A stretch of DNA of 64,000 nucleotides from Marasmius tenuissimus. Its lineage: Eukaryota; Basidiomycota; Agaricomycetes; Agaricales; Marasmiaceae. The translations under genes were made by a program, and so were the position numbers. The stretch lies in the NCBI GenBank assembly GCA_029532415.1, contig JAQOTA010000050.1, positions 6,696,001-6,760,000 on the forward strand, read 5' to 3'. A model generated the notes under the pieces. The model had not been told where the DNA came from, made no database searches, and saw only the letters and a list, made by a program, of their open reading frames with translations. Every line of letters starts with the position of its first letter. Position 1 is the stretch's first letter. Positions 12,091 through 23,653 of the stretch are shown piece by piece.

Positions 12091-12437
12091 ATGTTCTTCA
12101 GAACCGCTACTATCATCTCTGCCATCACCGTTCTCTTCGTCGGTCAAGCTATGGGCGCTGCTTTGATCGCCACTGACCCTGGTACGGACTTGGCCTTAGT
12201 AGCTCAGCGAGTAATGTACTGAACTTTCGAACGTACAATCAGTTTCTGCTTGCGGGCCACCCAACAACAGTGACCACCACGCTGGAAGTAGCTGCAAATA
12301 CTACGCAGGACCCTCGGACTCTTCCCAAGTCATCTCTGGCAGTGAGTCTTCGAGCATACCATTGAGAAACGAAAACTCACATTCAATGCTTTCTAGCCTG
12401 TGTCGACCAGGGTGGCAAGTTGACCTGCGTCGGCTGA
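12091..12437 (+). CDS. Small secreted four-cysteine protein, family 1, copy B
   Basis: Exons 12091-12181, 12243-12341 and 12397-12437 (91, 99 and 41 nt) encode 76 aa with signal peptide MFFRTATIISAITVLFVGQA and the same four-cysteine mature part ending CVDQGGKLTCVG. About 500 bp upstream and about 170 bp downstream are also homologous to the other copies. This gene and copy C, 1.97 kb away in the same orientation, form a tandem pair; a related block containing copy D lies inverted at 54.9-56.4 kb. A G homopolymer of nine bases follows the stop codon. Function unknown; secretion is inferred from the signal peptide. Confidence 0.82.
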
Positions 12438-13968
12438 TTGAACGGTTCAAGCTGGGGGGGGGGGGGCGCGAAAGGAATGACAGAAGTTTATCTCGATAAT
12501 GTATCGTTATGCCGACTACATGATCTATATTTAACCGTTCCAACGAAGCTTCATTTGAGTCAAACCAGACTGGCCGATTTTTTGGATTGAGCTTTGAATG
12601 ACCCTCAAATCACCGCCATTTTTCCGACTAAACATCCAAAGCTGTGGGCGCTACATCGGACACTCTCACTCTCACTAATAAAGCGACACTACGTAGAGAC
12701 CAAGACTCCTCTCCCCAATTTATTCTTCACAGTAGACTGGTCGTGAGAGTCTTTGTGTTCTGGTGAGGTATACCCCTCGTTGATTTTGAGGAGGCACTTC
12801 GTGGCTGAGCTAGTGGATAACCTACCCTCCACCCTGCCGACTCAGCTCAGAAACAACCAAATCGAATCCGCCAATTTTGTCGGGGGTCTCGGGGACGATG
12901 TGGAATAGAAAAATGCGATTACGCACCCTCTGGTGCTCTTGCTGACTACCGGTCACCAGACCGGCAGAGACTTGTAAGATACATGACGCGAGCTGTGGCT
13001 TCTCATCGGGAGTTCGAAGTTGAATTTTAGCGTTCTTGAATCTGAGGTCCTTCGGCCCCACCACCTCAGGATCTCAATCGAGGCGTCGATGATTATGATA
13101 CACATCTTGGAGTCATCACCCGGCAGGAGCCCGCGGGAAGTGAAAGATGAAAGGTATAGCCACCAATATTGCCGAAGTAGCATCATTGCCTTCCCCAAGG
13201 TTGTTGTGATCATACAATCAAGCACAGGATAAGCGGGAACGCCGAACGTAACTACCTGATGGCTGCGGTCGAAAATCTTCCCTGAAAATGAACTCTAGAA
13301 CTGGCGCATCGAGTCGTTCCTACATGTCATGTATATGACATTGACCTGATGAGTCCACGACTGCCCCATGCAGGGATCTTTTTTTACAGCTCACGATCCA
13401 TCTCCCGGACTGTTTTGCGATCAATTGGCCGTCAATGTAGTGGATTCGCTTACAAACTCAGTTAGTCCTAGTCTCCAAGCCGTGTTTCGTGGAACTCCAG
13501 GACATGAAACTGGGTAACGCTCGCGTAGGCTAATGAAGGATTTCTACTTGCTCACTTAAGATGAAACTAGGGTACCTCCCCGTACCTTGTAAGTGAATGA
13601 CAGCTTCTTGTTTGCCCGCTTGAGAAGGCATTGATGTAACACGGCCCGCGTTCAATGACAATCACTGAATCATGATATGTACGTGTATATGTACGATGCA
13701 GAAGTCAATTTGCTAGGCTCCAAAGGACTGTGCCCGTTCAACGGGGTGTTTGAATTTACTATAGAAAACGTCTATAGTTAGTTCGAAAACAAGGCCAAGC
13801 TCAACAAGGGTCCCTTTGTCATCCCGCCGACTCAAACAGTCTTCAAGACACCGCTGTATTACTACTACCATCCCGTTTACTCCCAGGCAATTTGGAGTCG
13901 GTTGGAGCTGTTTCCGTTGTACTCCCTCTTGACTCACGCCAATAGCCTCAAAGAGTGTTCATGAACAG
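12438..13968. other. Spacer between tandem family-1 genes, duplicated in inverted form elsewhere
   Basis: No gene is supported. The segment 12820-13250 has a diverged inverted counterpart at about 55920-56400: both carry the words GACTTGTAAGATACATGACG / CGTCATGTATTTTACAAATC and the same flanks. The part from 13460 repeats, in diverged form, the sequence upstream of copy B from 11580. Confidence 0.55.
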
Positions 13969-13976
13969 TATAAAAA
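13969..13976 (+). promoter_or_regulatory. TATA box of family-1 gene C
   Basis: TATAAAAA lies 89 bp before the ATG at 14058, in the position conserved in the family. Confidence 0.6.
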
Positions 13977-14057
13977 CCCTTCTAAATCAACCTCTGAAAA
14001 CCAGAACCCATCCAACCAACACAACCTCCAACACCGACTACTACTCTCATCACCATA

Positions 14058-14414
14058 ATGTTCTTCCGAGCTGCAACCATCGTCTCTGCCCTTACGCTCC
14101 TCTTCGCCGGACAGGCTATGGGCGCCGCCTTGATCGCCACTGACCCGGGTAAGGACTCTTTAACCTGAGCTCACAAGAGTAGTGTACTCACCGCACCACC
14201 TCTTTCTGTCAGTTTCGGCTTGTGGCCCACCCAACAACAGCGACCATCACGCAGGGAGCAGCTGCAAGTACTACGCTGGTCCCTCGGACTCTTCCCAAGT
14301 TATCTCGGGCAGTGAGTCAACCCCTCGACAATCTCTAAGTTCGGCGTCGAGCTAAAAATCTTGCGATTTCTAGCTTGTGTCGACCAGGGTGGCAAATTGA
14401 CCTGTGTCGGCTAA
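14058..14414 (+). CDS. Small secreted four-cysteine protein, family 1, copy C
   Basis: Exons 14058-14148, 14213-14311 and 14374-14414 encode 76 aa. The signal peptide (MFFRAATIVSALTLLFAGQA) is nearly identical to that of copy D at 55226, so C and D are probably the most recently separated pair although they lie 41 kb apart and in opposite orientation. Mature part, cysteine spacing and intron positions match the family. The stop is TAA as in copy E, whereas A, B and D use TGA. Function unknown. Confidence 0.82.
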
Positions 14415-15400
14415 AGATGTACGGCAAAATCGTACTGAACTAAATTAATATTCCGACTATGTACACTGAATGATAAATGCATTTCTGAAATTTTAAACGA
14501 TCGCAATGTTGATATGGTTTCTTCATCAAGGTCGCGGTGTATAATTTTATTACGATGCAACTTCAGCCCTTCGCTATCCTCTCATGCATCTTTAACCAGC
14601 CTGGAAAGACGCGTAGATCCATCCGACCGGCAGAACGAGTTGTTAAAAGACTTGCAAAATCTCACGGGTAGTTACGAGCCAGGGTGCTGTTGCCGATTTT
14701 TAATCGTTTCTCGATATCGTTGTGGGGTGCATCGGGAGAGGCTTTGTAAACCTCTTCATGGTTAATAAGGTAAACAGGCGACAACACAACAAATTGATTT
14801 TGGTCAAAAAAGGACACGTTCACATACATGATGCTACCTACCTGACCAGGAGTCCAGCAACGGGCAATGAGCCATCGGCGCCAACAGGGTCGGGATGGTC
14901 AGCCGGATTTTTGTTGGAATGGGCGGCGTCAGGTACGCGTATCATATCGGCCTCCCTTTTTCGTCATCTAATGTGATTCTTAAATGTGCGTGATAGCCCT
15001 AAGGCCACCGAAGAAAGAACCTCCAAGCCTTACCGTAACGTCGAAATGAACATTTGAGGAGGCATAGCTAGGAAATTGAGACGAGAAACAATGAAGAATG
15101 GATCTGTTGCCGTCAACGAGTGCGTTCCAGCCGTCACTTTCTCCCGATGTTCTTAGTTTTACATCTGGTCCTATCCCACCGGTTTTACGCCCGTATTCGA
15201 CTTCGAGTGACCTCAGACCCACTATCCCATACTGCCCTCTCGTAGTTCCTTGTATTGCATGCATCCGACAAATCCATGTCGGTTTCTGGAACCACGACAC
15301 CGTAATCCTTCGATCTGTGGATCGTGTTGAGAAAAATGCGGACGATTGGGACTTAAAAGGTTTGACAGATAACTCGATCTAAAATACCTTCTCCGTGTTG
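14415..15400. other. Non-coding stretch with diverged repeat
   Basis: No gene is supported. A 107-codon minus-strand frame (14980-15300) overlaps a diverged repeat: 15099-15210 resembles 17845-17955 (shared words CCATCACTTTCTC, GGCCCTACCCA-like). A short match to the fragment described at 46985-47100 lies near 14860-14900. Confidence 0.4.
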
Positions 15401-15908
15401 GTTTCCGTGCTGTGCTCATTCTCTTCGGTCCGGATATCTGTCAGTGTCTCTCCTTGGTTTTGCGTTGCTTGTTGGGTCCTGATTCTCCATGAGATCACGT
15501 CGACATAGCTCTTAGTTATCTTTAACGTCTCATCCTGGTGATGGTTTGGAACGGCTCCGGGCGTTTGCCCTCCCTCCCCTTCATAACGCTATACGTACAT
15601 GGTAGTGGCGGCGGCGACACACTTCGCTGGAGGCTAGCCAACGTTCATCATAGATCTTGAGTTTCCGCATTCTCTGATTATCCACTTTGGCCGCCGCTAT
15701 TCAGTCTGAGATTGACGGATCGGTCAGCGTACCAATGTTTCGATTCATGCCTCAACCGTCTATTTAGGTCCCTTTCCCTTGCATGATAGACAGGATTATA
15801 ATTTGAACATTTTCAACATGCCCAGGGACATGGAGAACAGCCCCCCCCCCGTATTGTTCATTGCCCTTCCTATCCTAATGTGTGTGTAGGCCCTGGTTGT
15901 AGTATGCG

Positions 15909-15915
15909 TATAAAA
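15909..15915 (+). promoter_or_regulatory. TATA box of family-2 gene F1
   Basis: TATAAAA lies 44 bp before the ATG at 15953. Similar GTATAAAAG words precede the copies at 26377, 29057 and 33889 by a like distance, so the core promoter travels with the signal-peptide exon. Confidence 0.55.
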
Positions 15916-15952
15916 GCCGATAACCACACCCTTCAATCCTCTCATCATTACA

Positions 15953-16266
15953 ATGCACCTCGAACGCTTCACTGTTCTCGCGTTCATCCTTCCCGCTGTC
16001 TTAGCCGGTGTTATACCCCACAGTACTGTGGGTGGCGATGAAAGTTTGAATGTTCGCGCTATCAAGTCGATCTTCCCGCTCACTAGATTCGACTATACTG
16101 ACGCTGACACGTTGATGTTTTGTAGTCCAAGTAACACCAAACATATATACCTAACACCTCTATCTCCTATTCTCGAGGTTAATCACGGCCCCCTCACCTA
16201 GGCTTATTTGATGGGCGACTCAACGGACTCTGTGACCACGTGCCTGGTTGCGAGCCAACTAGGTAA
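15953..16266 (+). CDS. Small secreted protein, family 2, copy F1
   Basis: Exons 15953-16065, a 5-nt exon 16126-16130, and 16202-16266 encode 60 aa in frame. Exon 1 gives the family signal peptide MHLERFTVLAFILPAVLAGV followed by IPHSTVGGDE. The last exon encodes a tail with two cysteines (SLFDGRLNGLCDHVPGCEPT) that has no similarity to tails of other copies. The first donor is GTCGAT rather than the usual GTAAGT/GTAGGT of its relatives, so the model is less certain. Upstream about 500 bp are shared with copies at 23654, 26377, 29057 and 32797. Role unknown; secretion is inferred. Confidence 0.55.
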
Positions 16267-18548
16267 AATTGTTTAATTCTTCATCTTTGTCTACTTACGC
16301 GGGACACTAATATATATATCCCATTGTAGACGAAGCGACAAACAAGGTACATATGCTTGTTATCTCTATTTGCTGTCGCATTGACCATAAAGAAGAAGTA
16401 AAGTAGAGGTGGAGGTAAGTCAGAAAGGGAGCGGGAAAGGCGGAGGGAGAAGGATAGGGGCTAAAGTGAAAGGGAAAGGGCTGGGAAGAGGAAAGAGCGA
16501 GGATTGATGTCGAGTGTAAATGAGCACCAAGCAGTAGATTCAGTAAACTTGCTTGAGAGTGGGATTGTACCGGCTTCGGCCAGAGAGAGATCAGTAGCTC
16601 AGTATATTGAGGAATCTGAATAAAGTCGCACCATTGTTTATCCGGTATTGCATGAACTTCCCAAACAGACGAATATTGCGACCTTTGGATAGCTAGGCCG
16701 ATAGCACTAGCGGAGCGCCCAGTCCAAAGCTGTGCTTTCCTTGCACTCACCCCAAATCATGGCTTTGGCAGATCTGGAGTTTACGCTGAGGGTAAGCTAC
16801 TCATGACTATCACAACACGAAACTCGAATACAGACATTCACGAATCACAGGATGGAAAACTACTGTCAATCGAGGCCAGGGGATGACGAAAAGGGGAAAA
16901 GAATATGGGAGGGAGAAAGAGTATGAAGATTCGGATGGTAAACGCATAAAATTGAGGTCTCGCTGACCGGGCCTGACTCAACCGCCGGCGCACCACTCCC
17001 GACGCTGTGCTTGGTGCCTGACCTTAGCTATGGTCCATGGGTTAGGGTTTGACACGCTCTGACCATGACCTCCATGATCATTTCTTCTTCCCAAGGGGGT
17101 GGCAAGAATGGAATTTCCGGTCTGAGGTAGGGGGGGGGGAGGGGCCAAAGGCCCTTAAAAAATTTTTGTACCCATCAAAATTTCAGCTCCCGAGGGGTGC
17201 TGGAGGCACTCTTGAGAGGTCCTTGTGCTAGTCGTTATCTACATGTATTGTAGTCAGTTGGTCGTTGTATGCCACAGCGAAACCAAAAACAGTGATGGGA
17301 AAGCTCACCAGGAGCCTCCGAGGTCCGATATGTCCGAGAAGGATGGTGGTAAGCGAAAATAATAGTTATTTCGCACGTGAGGCATGTGAGCTTACCATAT
17401 ATGGTAGGGGAGGGGGGGAGGGGGGTGTCCGACCACGGCTTAAAAAAAAAATCGACCTCGTACGAAAATTAAAGAATTGCCACCCCCTTGCTTCTTCCTT
17501 TCGTTGTCTTAACTTTCGCCCGATTCTACAGCTTTTAAGGATACTGAGAGTACGTTGGATGTCATAACTTGGTGTCTATACTAAATGCCAAAACTAACAG
17601 GCCTTCTTGCAGCAACTCTTATTTTGGGAGACAACTGAAACACTGAAGTACTGAAGACTCGGATGAGGAAACTAGGAATTTTCCTTGGAGTGGTCGCCGG
17701 CAGGTGCGCCAGATTGGCTTTTGTGATGTGAATCTCAGATGTCTGTTGTAACCCTTGCCAGGACGCCGAAAGAAGAACAAACAAGCTTCGCCGAAATATC
17801 CAGGTTGACAATGCGTAGCTGGGGAGTCAAAATGCAATGATGGATGAGTCTATCACCGCTGAGTGGTGCGTGCCAACCATCACTTTCTCTCAATGTTCCT
17901 AGCTAACTTTGATTCTGGCCCTACCCAGCTGGTTTTATGTCCATCTTTGGGTGAATTCAAACCTAGTCAATATTCTAGGTATGGCAACTTCGGCCTAGCT
18001 AACCATTGCGCCTACCTGACCCTACACATTGTATGATATCATTGCCCTTGGACCTACATTACTCATATACTCCTCCGTACTCCATAACCCTTTGCCTTAC
18101 TGATCGTACTTACTCCTATGTACATCATGCACAGTTGGACCTACATCATGCACAGTACATTCTACTCCATTCTACTATATTCTAGCTATCTTGTACTCTC
18201 GTATATAAGCTAGCTAGGAATACCATACTACCTCAGCAGTTTCTACACCACTGCATGAGGCATTCTGCCTACTGTCTTTTCTCTCCTGCTGCCTGCAGTA
18301 TTGCAACTAACCTACTATACCAACCTTCACCAAGTCAACCATGAGCACATTAACAGGCCGACCACGCCCATCAGGACCAAGAAGACCTGCAGAGGAAGAT
18401 GGGAACACCGACCCCAACGTTGAGATGGCATGATGCCCTTTGTGCTCATACCTGCCGTCATGAGCTCTGCATGAGATTCTACGATATGATTCCGGAGTTT
18501 GGTCTACCCATGGTGTTGTATAACTCTGACCCTTGGCCTTCAGGATCA
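16267..18548. other. Gene-poor stretch with low-complexity and dispersed repeats
   Basis: No gene is supported. It contains purine-rich and G-rich low-complexity DNA (16400-16500, 17100-17200, 17400-17450). It also holds a copy of a dispersed repeat (16977-17090, recurring in diverged form near 37020-37080, 45290-45350, 52430-52540 and 61390-61480). AT-rich DNA at 18000-18340 has a TATATAAG word and could be an LTR or promoter remnant, though I found no matching ends. Confidence 0.4.
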
Positions 18549-18875
18549 TCGACGTGTGGAAGGCCGGACGGTCGCGCTTTTCTAAACTGATAGCCGCGGA
18601 CATATTGACTATTTTAGCTGTCTGGGATCAAAGGACCCCGGAAACCCAACGACCAGGAACTTCCGAACTTCGAGCTATATCCGGATATCCAGTCCCAGCT
18701 ACTGAGAATGTTTTTCCTATTGCTCATGTTCGTATCAGACTATAAACAATACAGCAAAAGTTTATATCTTACATGAAAGCATAGAACTTGTGAGGTCCCG
18801 GAGTTTTTGAGAACAAGAGTGTAATACTTTTCGCGTCCACACAAAAGCCGGCACTTCCGGCAATCAGCACAAAAC

Positions 18876-20269
18876 ATGTGGACCATGGTGCATGTGACTG
18901 ACGCGTCTTGTTTGTTGACCACGACCACGACCGTGTCAGTCTTGCCTCTCATAGGAGCTGCAGATGTTTGGTGTGTGGACCAGCATGATAAGTGGAAGAA
19001 GTATGGCCTTGGTTTGCATACTGGAGTCGACCCATTCATTGGCCAGATAAAGTGGTTGAAAGTCTGGTGGACAAACAGGAACCCGCAACTTATTTTCTGA
19101 TACTACCTTGACACGATCAGGCAGTTGGGATGTGAGTGATGTGTACTATCCAGCAGCAAATTGTCCTCTCCTTACCTCAGTTTGCCAGATACTAGCCTCG
19201 TTATCCAAAGTGATCCAGGATCCGAGAACTTCTGTCTTGCAAAAGGACATACTTATATCCGGTGTGCACTTGATCTGGATCTTGAAGGCACAATCCAGCA
19301 TCGATGGAAGCGCAAAAAGAAGAACATTCCACCAGAAACTCTGTGGTCAAACCTTCGCCGATGATTTACCCCAGGATTTGAAGATATACTTGACGCACCA
19401 CTGCGTCATCCTCAGCTTTGATATGACCGATCAGATCCCCTCCAATAGTAAGCTCTTTTCTTCAAGAAGATATTGAGTTGAAGAATTGAATGAGTCGGGT
19501 AATATAGCAATGTTTTCAAGTGGGTGTTTATACCTTGGATTCAAGCAGAGTTGGACGGGTGGGCCAATAACTACAACAACACCCGCAAGCGCCACCAAAA
19601 AGACAAAGTTTTACCTCAGGGGGGTTCTCCAAATGATATGGAGGAATACCCAGATGAGTACGGGTTTGTGAACTTCAAGGTGAGTGGTATCCTCCCTGTT
19701 TCTGGTTCAGTACACATGTCCGATTTCTGGTCCAGATCAATATAGATCCCCATGCTACCTACCTTGCTGAAGCTGAACGGCTCTGGGTGCCCCCTGACCA
19801 TGAAGTCTTTGAGCTTGTCCCAAAGGACTTTGCCGTGCTGATTCAGTACATTTATGACAGCCTCGGAGCACCACCTGTAACAAGGGAGAATGTCTGGTCT
19901 GTATACATGGACTTATTAGAGCGGTTGGAACAAGATGATTTGGGAGGGCTTCCACTGTCTGGCTATAACGAGGACGAGGAAAACTACTCTGTCGGAGAAA
20001 GGGACATTGACATGATGGCACAGCTGGCTAAAGATTTGGAGAACCTACAGCCATTGATAGATGATGTGGGGGATGCTTATATGGGTGGAGTAAATGGAGG
20101 ACTCAGGGCTGAAGGAGATGTATGGGATGAAAATGTCCTCGATGCCTATGTCCAGTTCTCATCAGATGAAGAGGACAACGATGCCTATGATGGTAGAGTG
20201 TTGTCTGACAATGAATTAGATGCAAACAAAGTACAAGCACAGGCGTTGGCTTTCAGTGATGACGAGTAG
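18876..20269 (+). pseudogene. Integrase-core (rve-like DDE) transposase pseudogene
   Basis: Exons about 18876-19447, 19508-19679 and 19736-20269 reconstruct the basidiomycete 'integrase core domain' family. Visible are WCVDQHDKWKKYGL (first Asp), HTGVDPF, KVWWTNRNPQL, VIQSDPGSENF (second Asp), EGTIQHRWKRKKKNIPPE (candidate Glu 41 residues after the second Asp), FKWVFIPWIQAELD, KDKVLPQG, and PPDHEVFELVPKDF. An acidic tail closes the protein. Three in-frame TGA stops interrupt it: after the IF of NPQLIF (where WYYL is expected), in NLRR-FTPGF, and before YDRSDPLQ. The N-terminal region before 18876 is not recognisable. Introns are still spliceable. It lies inside the inverted repeats 18555-22310, beside the JmjC gene. 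Confidence 0.82.
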
Positions 20270-20330
20270 AATTAGAACATACAAACACAATAGATATAGA
20301 TATATTTGCAGAGTAGTCTAGAACTGGAAA

Positions 20331-21858
20331 TCATTTCTGAATTCGGGATAATGACGCTTGTGTATCACGAATAGTCTTCAACATCCTCTCAATCCACTCC
20401 AACTCTTTTCCACCACGACCATCACGCTTCGAAAACACAGAACGCCACTGTAAAAGTTCCTTCTGTGAGACTGTCATGAAGTCCTCAAGAGTCCCCTGTG
20501 TATCATCACATACAGTTGAAAACCGTTGCTGGCACTCACTCAAGTAGAACTTGATTGTCCATTGGGCAGTCGAAAAGCCACGAGGGGACCAGAATGCGAC
20601 ACCAAGATGTCCAGAGAAGCTAAAACCAAGACATGCGTGAATAGTGCAGGGCGGAAGCTCCCATGCACAAGGAGCACTGAAGAACACCAACTGGAGACCT
20701 TTCAGCCGCGTGATTGCTTCAGTGATCGTGATTGTTGGGCCATTATTGGGGGACTTGTGCTTCCAGTTGTACAATGTCTCGAGATTCTCCGGTGTACCGG
20801 GCCACAGGAACCACAGCTTCTCTCCACTGACATGGTACATCATCTCTGCTGCACCATACCAATCAATGTGTGGCCCAGTAATTGAGCCAGGAGGCGTGAA
20901 TGCACTGCTCCAATCAGGGGACTTTGACAGGGGTTTCCGATCGTAAACACCGTCAAAGTCATCAGGAAAAGGTGATTGGAGTTGACAGAGTCCCATCCCA
21001 TTTGGGGTGAATGGAACCTTGAGGATAGAATAGAGAGCGGCCTCATTTTCATCGTGTGAGGGTGAGGAATGTGTCGTCGCAGTGAGGAATGTGTACACTA
21101 TATCTCGGACAGTGGGAATGTCAGTGAGATGTCCAAGGATGGCGTGAGATACAATAATGTCCTCTGGTTCTGAGGCAAGAATATCCCCCAAAATTAGAGA
21201 GGGGTGTGGATGTATGATGGAGGATGGACGCTCATGGAATTGGATGAGACATTCGGGTGGTTGATCATCGAGAGTCGCCTGAAAGAAGGGAATATGGAAT
21301 GATGTGGTAGCGATGCAGTCGAGAATGCCCTCAACTGTAGTTGAAGAATTGATGGACACTGTGAAGGGGTTGTTCCACTGGGAGAGTAGATCAGTAACCC
21401 AGCCATTGACTAATTTTTTCCCCTTTAGCATCAATCGCACGGAAAAGAACTGTGTGCATACCTGCAGGGCTACATAGTGTTTTAGTCCGCTTGAGCGGCC
21501 GAGGCTGTTCAGCAATACTATCAGTATTGGGAGATGATATAGCACTGGGCTTTGATGAAGCGTTACGCCACGAAAGTATCCCCCGGTACGGTCGGTACTT
21601 GGCAAAGTTTTTCTTATCGTCTCGCTTCAAGGAGGCAGGAGGTTCGAGTGGGAACTTGACATTCAAAGTGTCATTGCTGAGAACTTGCCAGTGGTCCACA
21701 GATACCTTCAAGTATATAACATCAGGAGAACCCTTTTGGCTCCAAAAATCACCAGGAGCGCCCTCGTCAGGCCGTGGTGAACGTGCGGCAGAATGGCGGG
21801 AATATTCAAACTCCTGGCCAGCTTTGAAGCGGCCTTTAGTCACAGTATAGGAATCCAT
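20331..21858 (-). CDS. JmjC-domain protein (cupin Fe(II)/2-oxoglutarate oxygenase-like), element-borne
   Basis: Exons 21462-21858 and 20331-21409 give 491 aa. The 52-bp intron has donor GTATGC and acceptor ATTAG, the only acceptor nearby that restores the long frame. The JmjC core is seen at about residues 300-400: GSITGPHIDWYGAAEMMYHV holds the HxD metal pair (His313, Asp315), then SGEKLWFLWPGTPEN, and PPCTIHACLGFSFSGHLGVA carries the distal His near 390. Such enzymes hydroxylate or demethylate proteins; substrate cannot be predicted. The N-terminus contains SASRSPRPDEGAPGD-like sequence (ARSPRPDEGAPGDFW) and YRPYRGILSW. An upstream exon (to 22152) ending at a GTAATA donor could splice in frame ahead of the ATG, adding about 80 aa. 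It shares the TIR-bounded unit with a dead integrase gene but is itself open. Confidence 0.82.
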
Positions 21859-22316
21859 ACCCCTAAGTAAATATGTGAGTACATGAAAAAAATAATATTG
21901 ATTGGACTATTACCTTCTGAAGTGAAAGGAGAAATCGGGACGTGGTGGTGGGGTAAAAAGGAGAGTAAGAGTAATTTTTACCCCTTCACTTTCCCATGGG
22001 GTAAATTTTACCCCAACATCCGGGCGCGCGGCAGTTGAATCACATGGTCTAAATCCTTTATACCTACCAGATAGGGACATGTATGGATCATAGCAGGGAA
22101 ACAGAATGCATGAAGGGTAGCTAAACTTGTGAATAGTATCACAGAGTAGCATGCTAATCTAATAAATCAATATGTCCTATACAATTATAATCCTACAAGA
22201 AAATGCTGCTCGGATATCCCTATGAGGGGTATCCGGGGTCCCTGATGGATCCTTGATGGTCCCTGATGGAAGCCTGATACGCGAAAAGCGCGACCGTCCG
22301 GCCTTCCACATCGACG

Positions 22317-23600
22317 TCGTTTTAGATCGGAGGGATCAAGAGGATGAAAAACCACAGGCTCTCCGAGAACGTCAGACATCTATTCTTCGGAGATGTTCTG
22401 GCTCGCACTGATTCTTTCCTTAGCTGGCTATCATTTTTAGTCGTCTACCGCTACATTTTTTTAAAGGAGAGACATCGTACATCTGACATGCCGCCTGGTG
22501 TTGCAGTTTAGGACGTTCCGTTAACGAAGGGGATCGATCTGAATCTTCGGGTAAAGAAAAGGATCCCGGTTGGTTTGCACATTGGGGGTTGGTCTTCGTG
22601 TCGCTTTTCGGCTTTGGCTTTGCTCGATGTTGCGTTCTGCTCATCACCCTACTATCCATTCGCATCCTTCGCTCTTGCTTCCGCTTTCTTTGACGTTTTG
22701 CTAACTCATGCTCTTTCCTGTGCACAGCGTTTTTCTCCGCTCACATCGTCCCGAACAGCGACCCCTTTGAAATTTGTCTGTATGCATTCACCTCCATTCT
22801 CTCTACTTCCCTTTCTTGTTCCTTGTATTACAATCTGAAATGAGCATATATCACGATCTACTATCCCCTCTCTGTCTCGGCTCTCATGTTGTGTCCATTT
22901 TCCTGGATTCTGACCTCTGTCTACCTTTCGCCCTGGGCTAATCATCAGTCCCATACCAATCACGCCGATCTAGCTCTCGATTGCCTACGTTTTGGTCTCT
23001 ATTTACGATTCTGGGCTTAAGTAGGGTAGGGTTCTTTTGTACCTACTTACTACCTTCCCCGCCTTCCTAAATGTGACCTCATTGTCATTCACTCAATGTT
23101 ACAACACCCGAGTTCTTCCTTCTTCCGATACTCGACCCCGGTAACTGCACTTTTGCAAATATCTCATTGGTACTACACCTCAAGACTATCTGCCCGAACA
23201 AACCGCAATCGAAAGCTTAGTACATACTTGGGAGGTGACTAGAATGGTTTGGGACGGCTGCGGTGGATGTTAGTTTGCCCTCCTTTTTCGACGCTCATGA
23301 TAATGTTAACCGGTTATGGACTTTGACGTTGTTCGGACTGAAAATGACGGATCGGTTAGCATACCCAGGCTCCGATGTATGCCTCAACCACCCATTGGGC
23401 TTGTTCTTTTCCTTTTGCGCGATCGATCGAATGCTGATCAGAACCTGTTTAACATATTTAGCGACACGGAGCAAACACGGAGAGCTGATATAATATGCAG
23501 CTGACAGTCGATACAGCCCCCATACATTCTCTCAAACCACTTCCCAGTTTCTCTTTTTGTATTATACCATATAATGTTACTGTAATGACGGGAGGTGTGG
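22317..23600. repeat. Family-2 duplication unit U2, upstream part
   Basis: No independent gene is supported. From about 22600 the sequence is the upstream part of a unit repeated, with divergence, before F3 (from about 25260), F4 (from about 28140) and F5 (from about 31740). A shared landmark is CTCATG.TCTTTCCTGT.CACAG followed by TTTCTCCGCTCACA. A second landmark block near 23290-23420 recurs at 15600-15730, 25930-26100, 27540-27720, 28620-28800, 32350-32520 and 47100-47240. Confidence 0.6.
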
Positions 23601-23653
23601 GATGTATATAAAGATCGTTAACCCATACCCTTCAAACTCTCATCATCACCACA

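Larger units (their letters stand above)
18549..22316. mobile_element. Candidate DDE-integrase/JmjC element with terminal inverted repeats and 6-bp target duplication
   Basis: A 28-bp perfect inverted repeat starts TGTGGAAGGCCGGACGGTCG at 18555 and its reverse complement ends at 22310, delimiting 3,756 bp. The bases TCGACG flank both sides (18549-18554 and 22311-22316) as a direct repeat. Inside are two genes meeting tail to tail: a decayed integrase-core gene (18876-20269, +) and a JmjC gene (20331-21858, -), and almost nothing else. The termini (TGT...ACA) recall retroviral-integrase-type elements such as Ginger, but Ginger elements duplicate 4 bp and none known to me carries a JmjC gene. 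That repeats, duplication and gene content coincide supports a single mobile unit; one copy alone does not prove mobility. Confidence 0.65.

Noticed and set aside
14980..15300. 107-aa minus-strand frame
   Set aside because: Lies across a diverged repeat also found near 17845-17955, shows no domain and has no intron context.
18000..18350. Possible LTR with TATATAAG and a following ATG
   Set aside because: No TG...CA ends with a matching target duplication and no second copy in the window.
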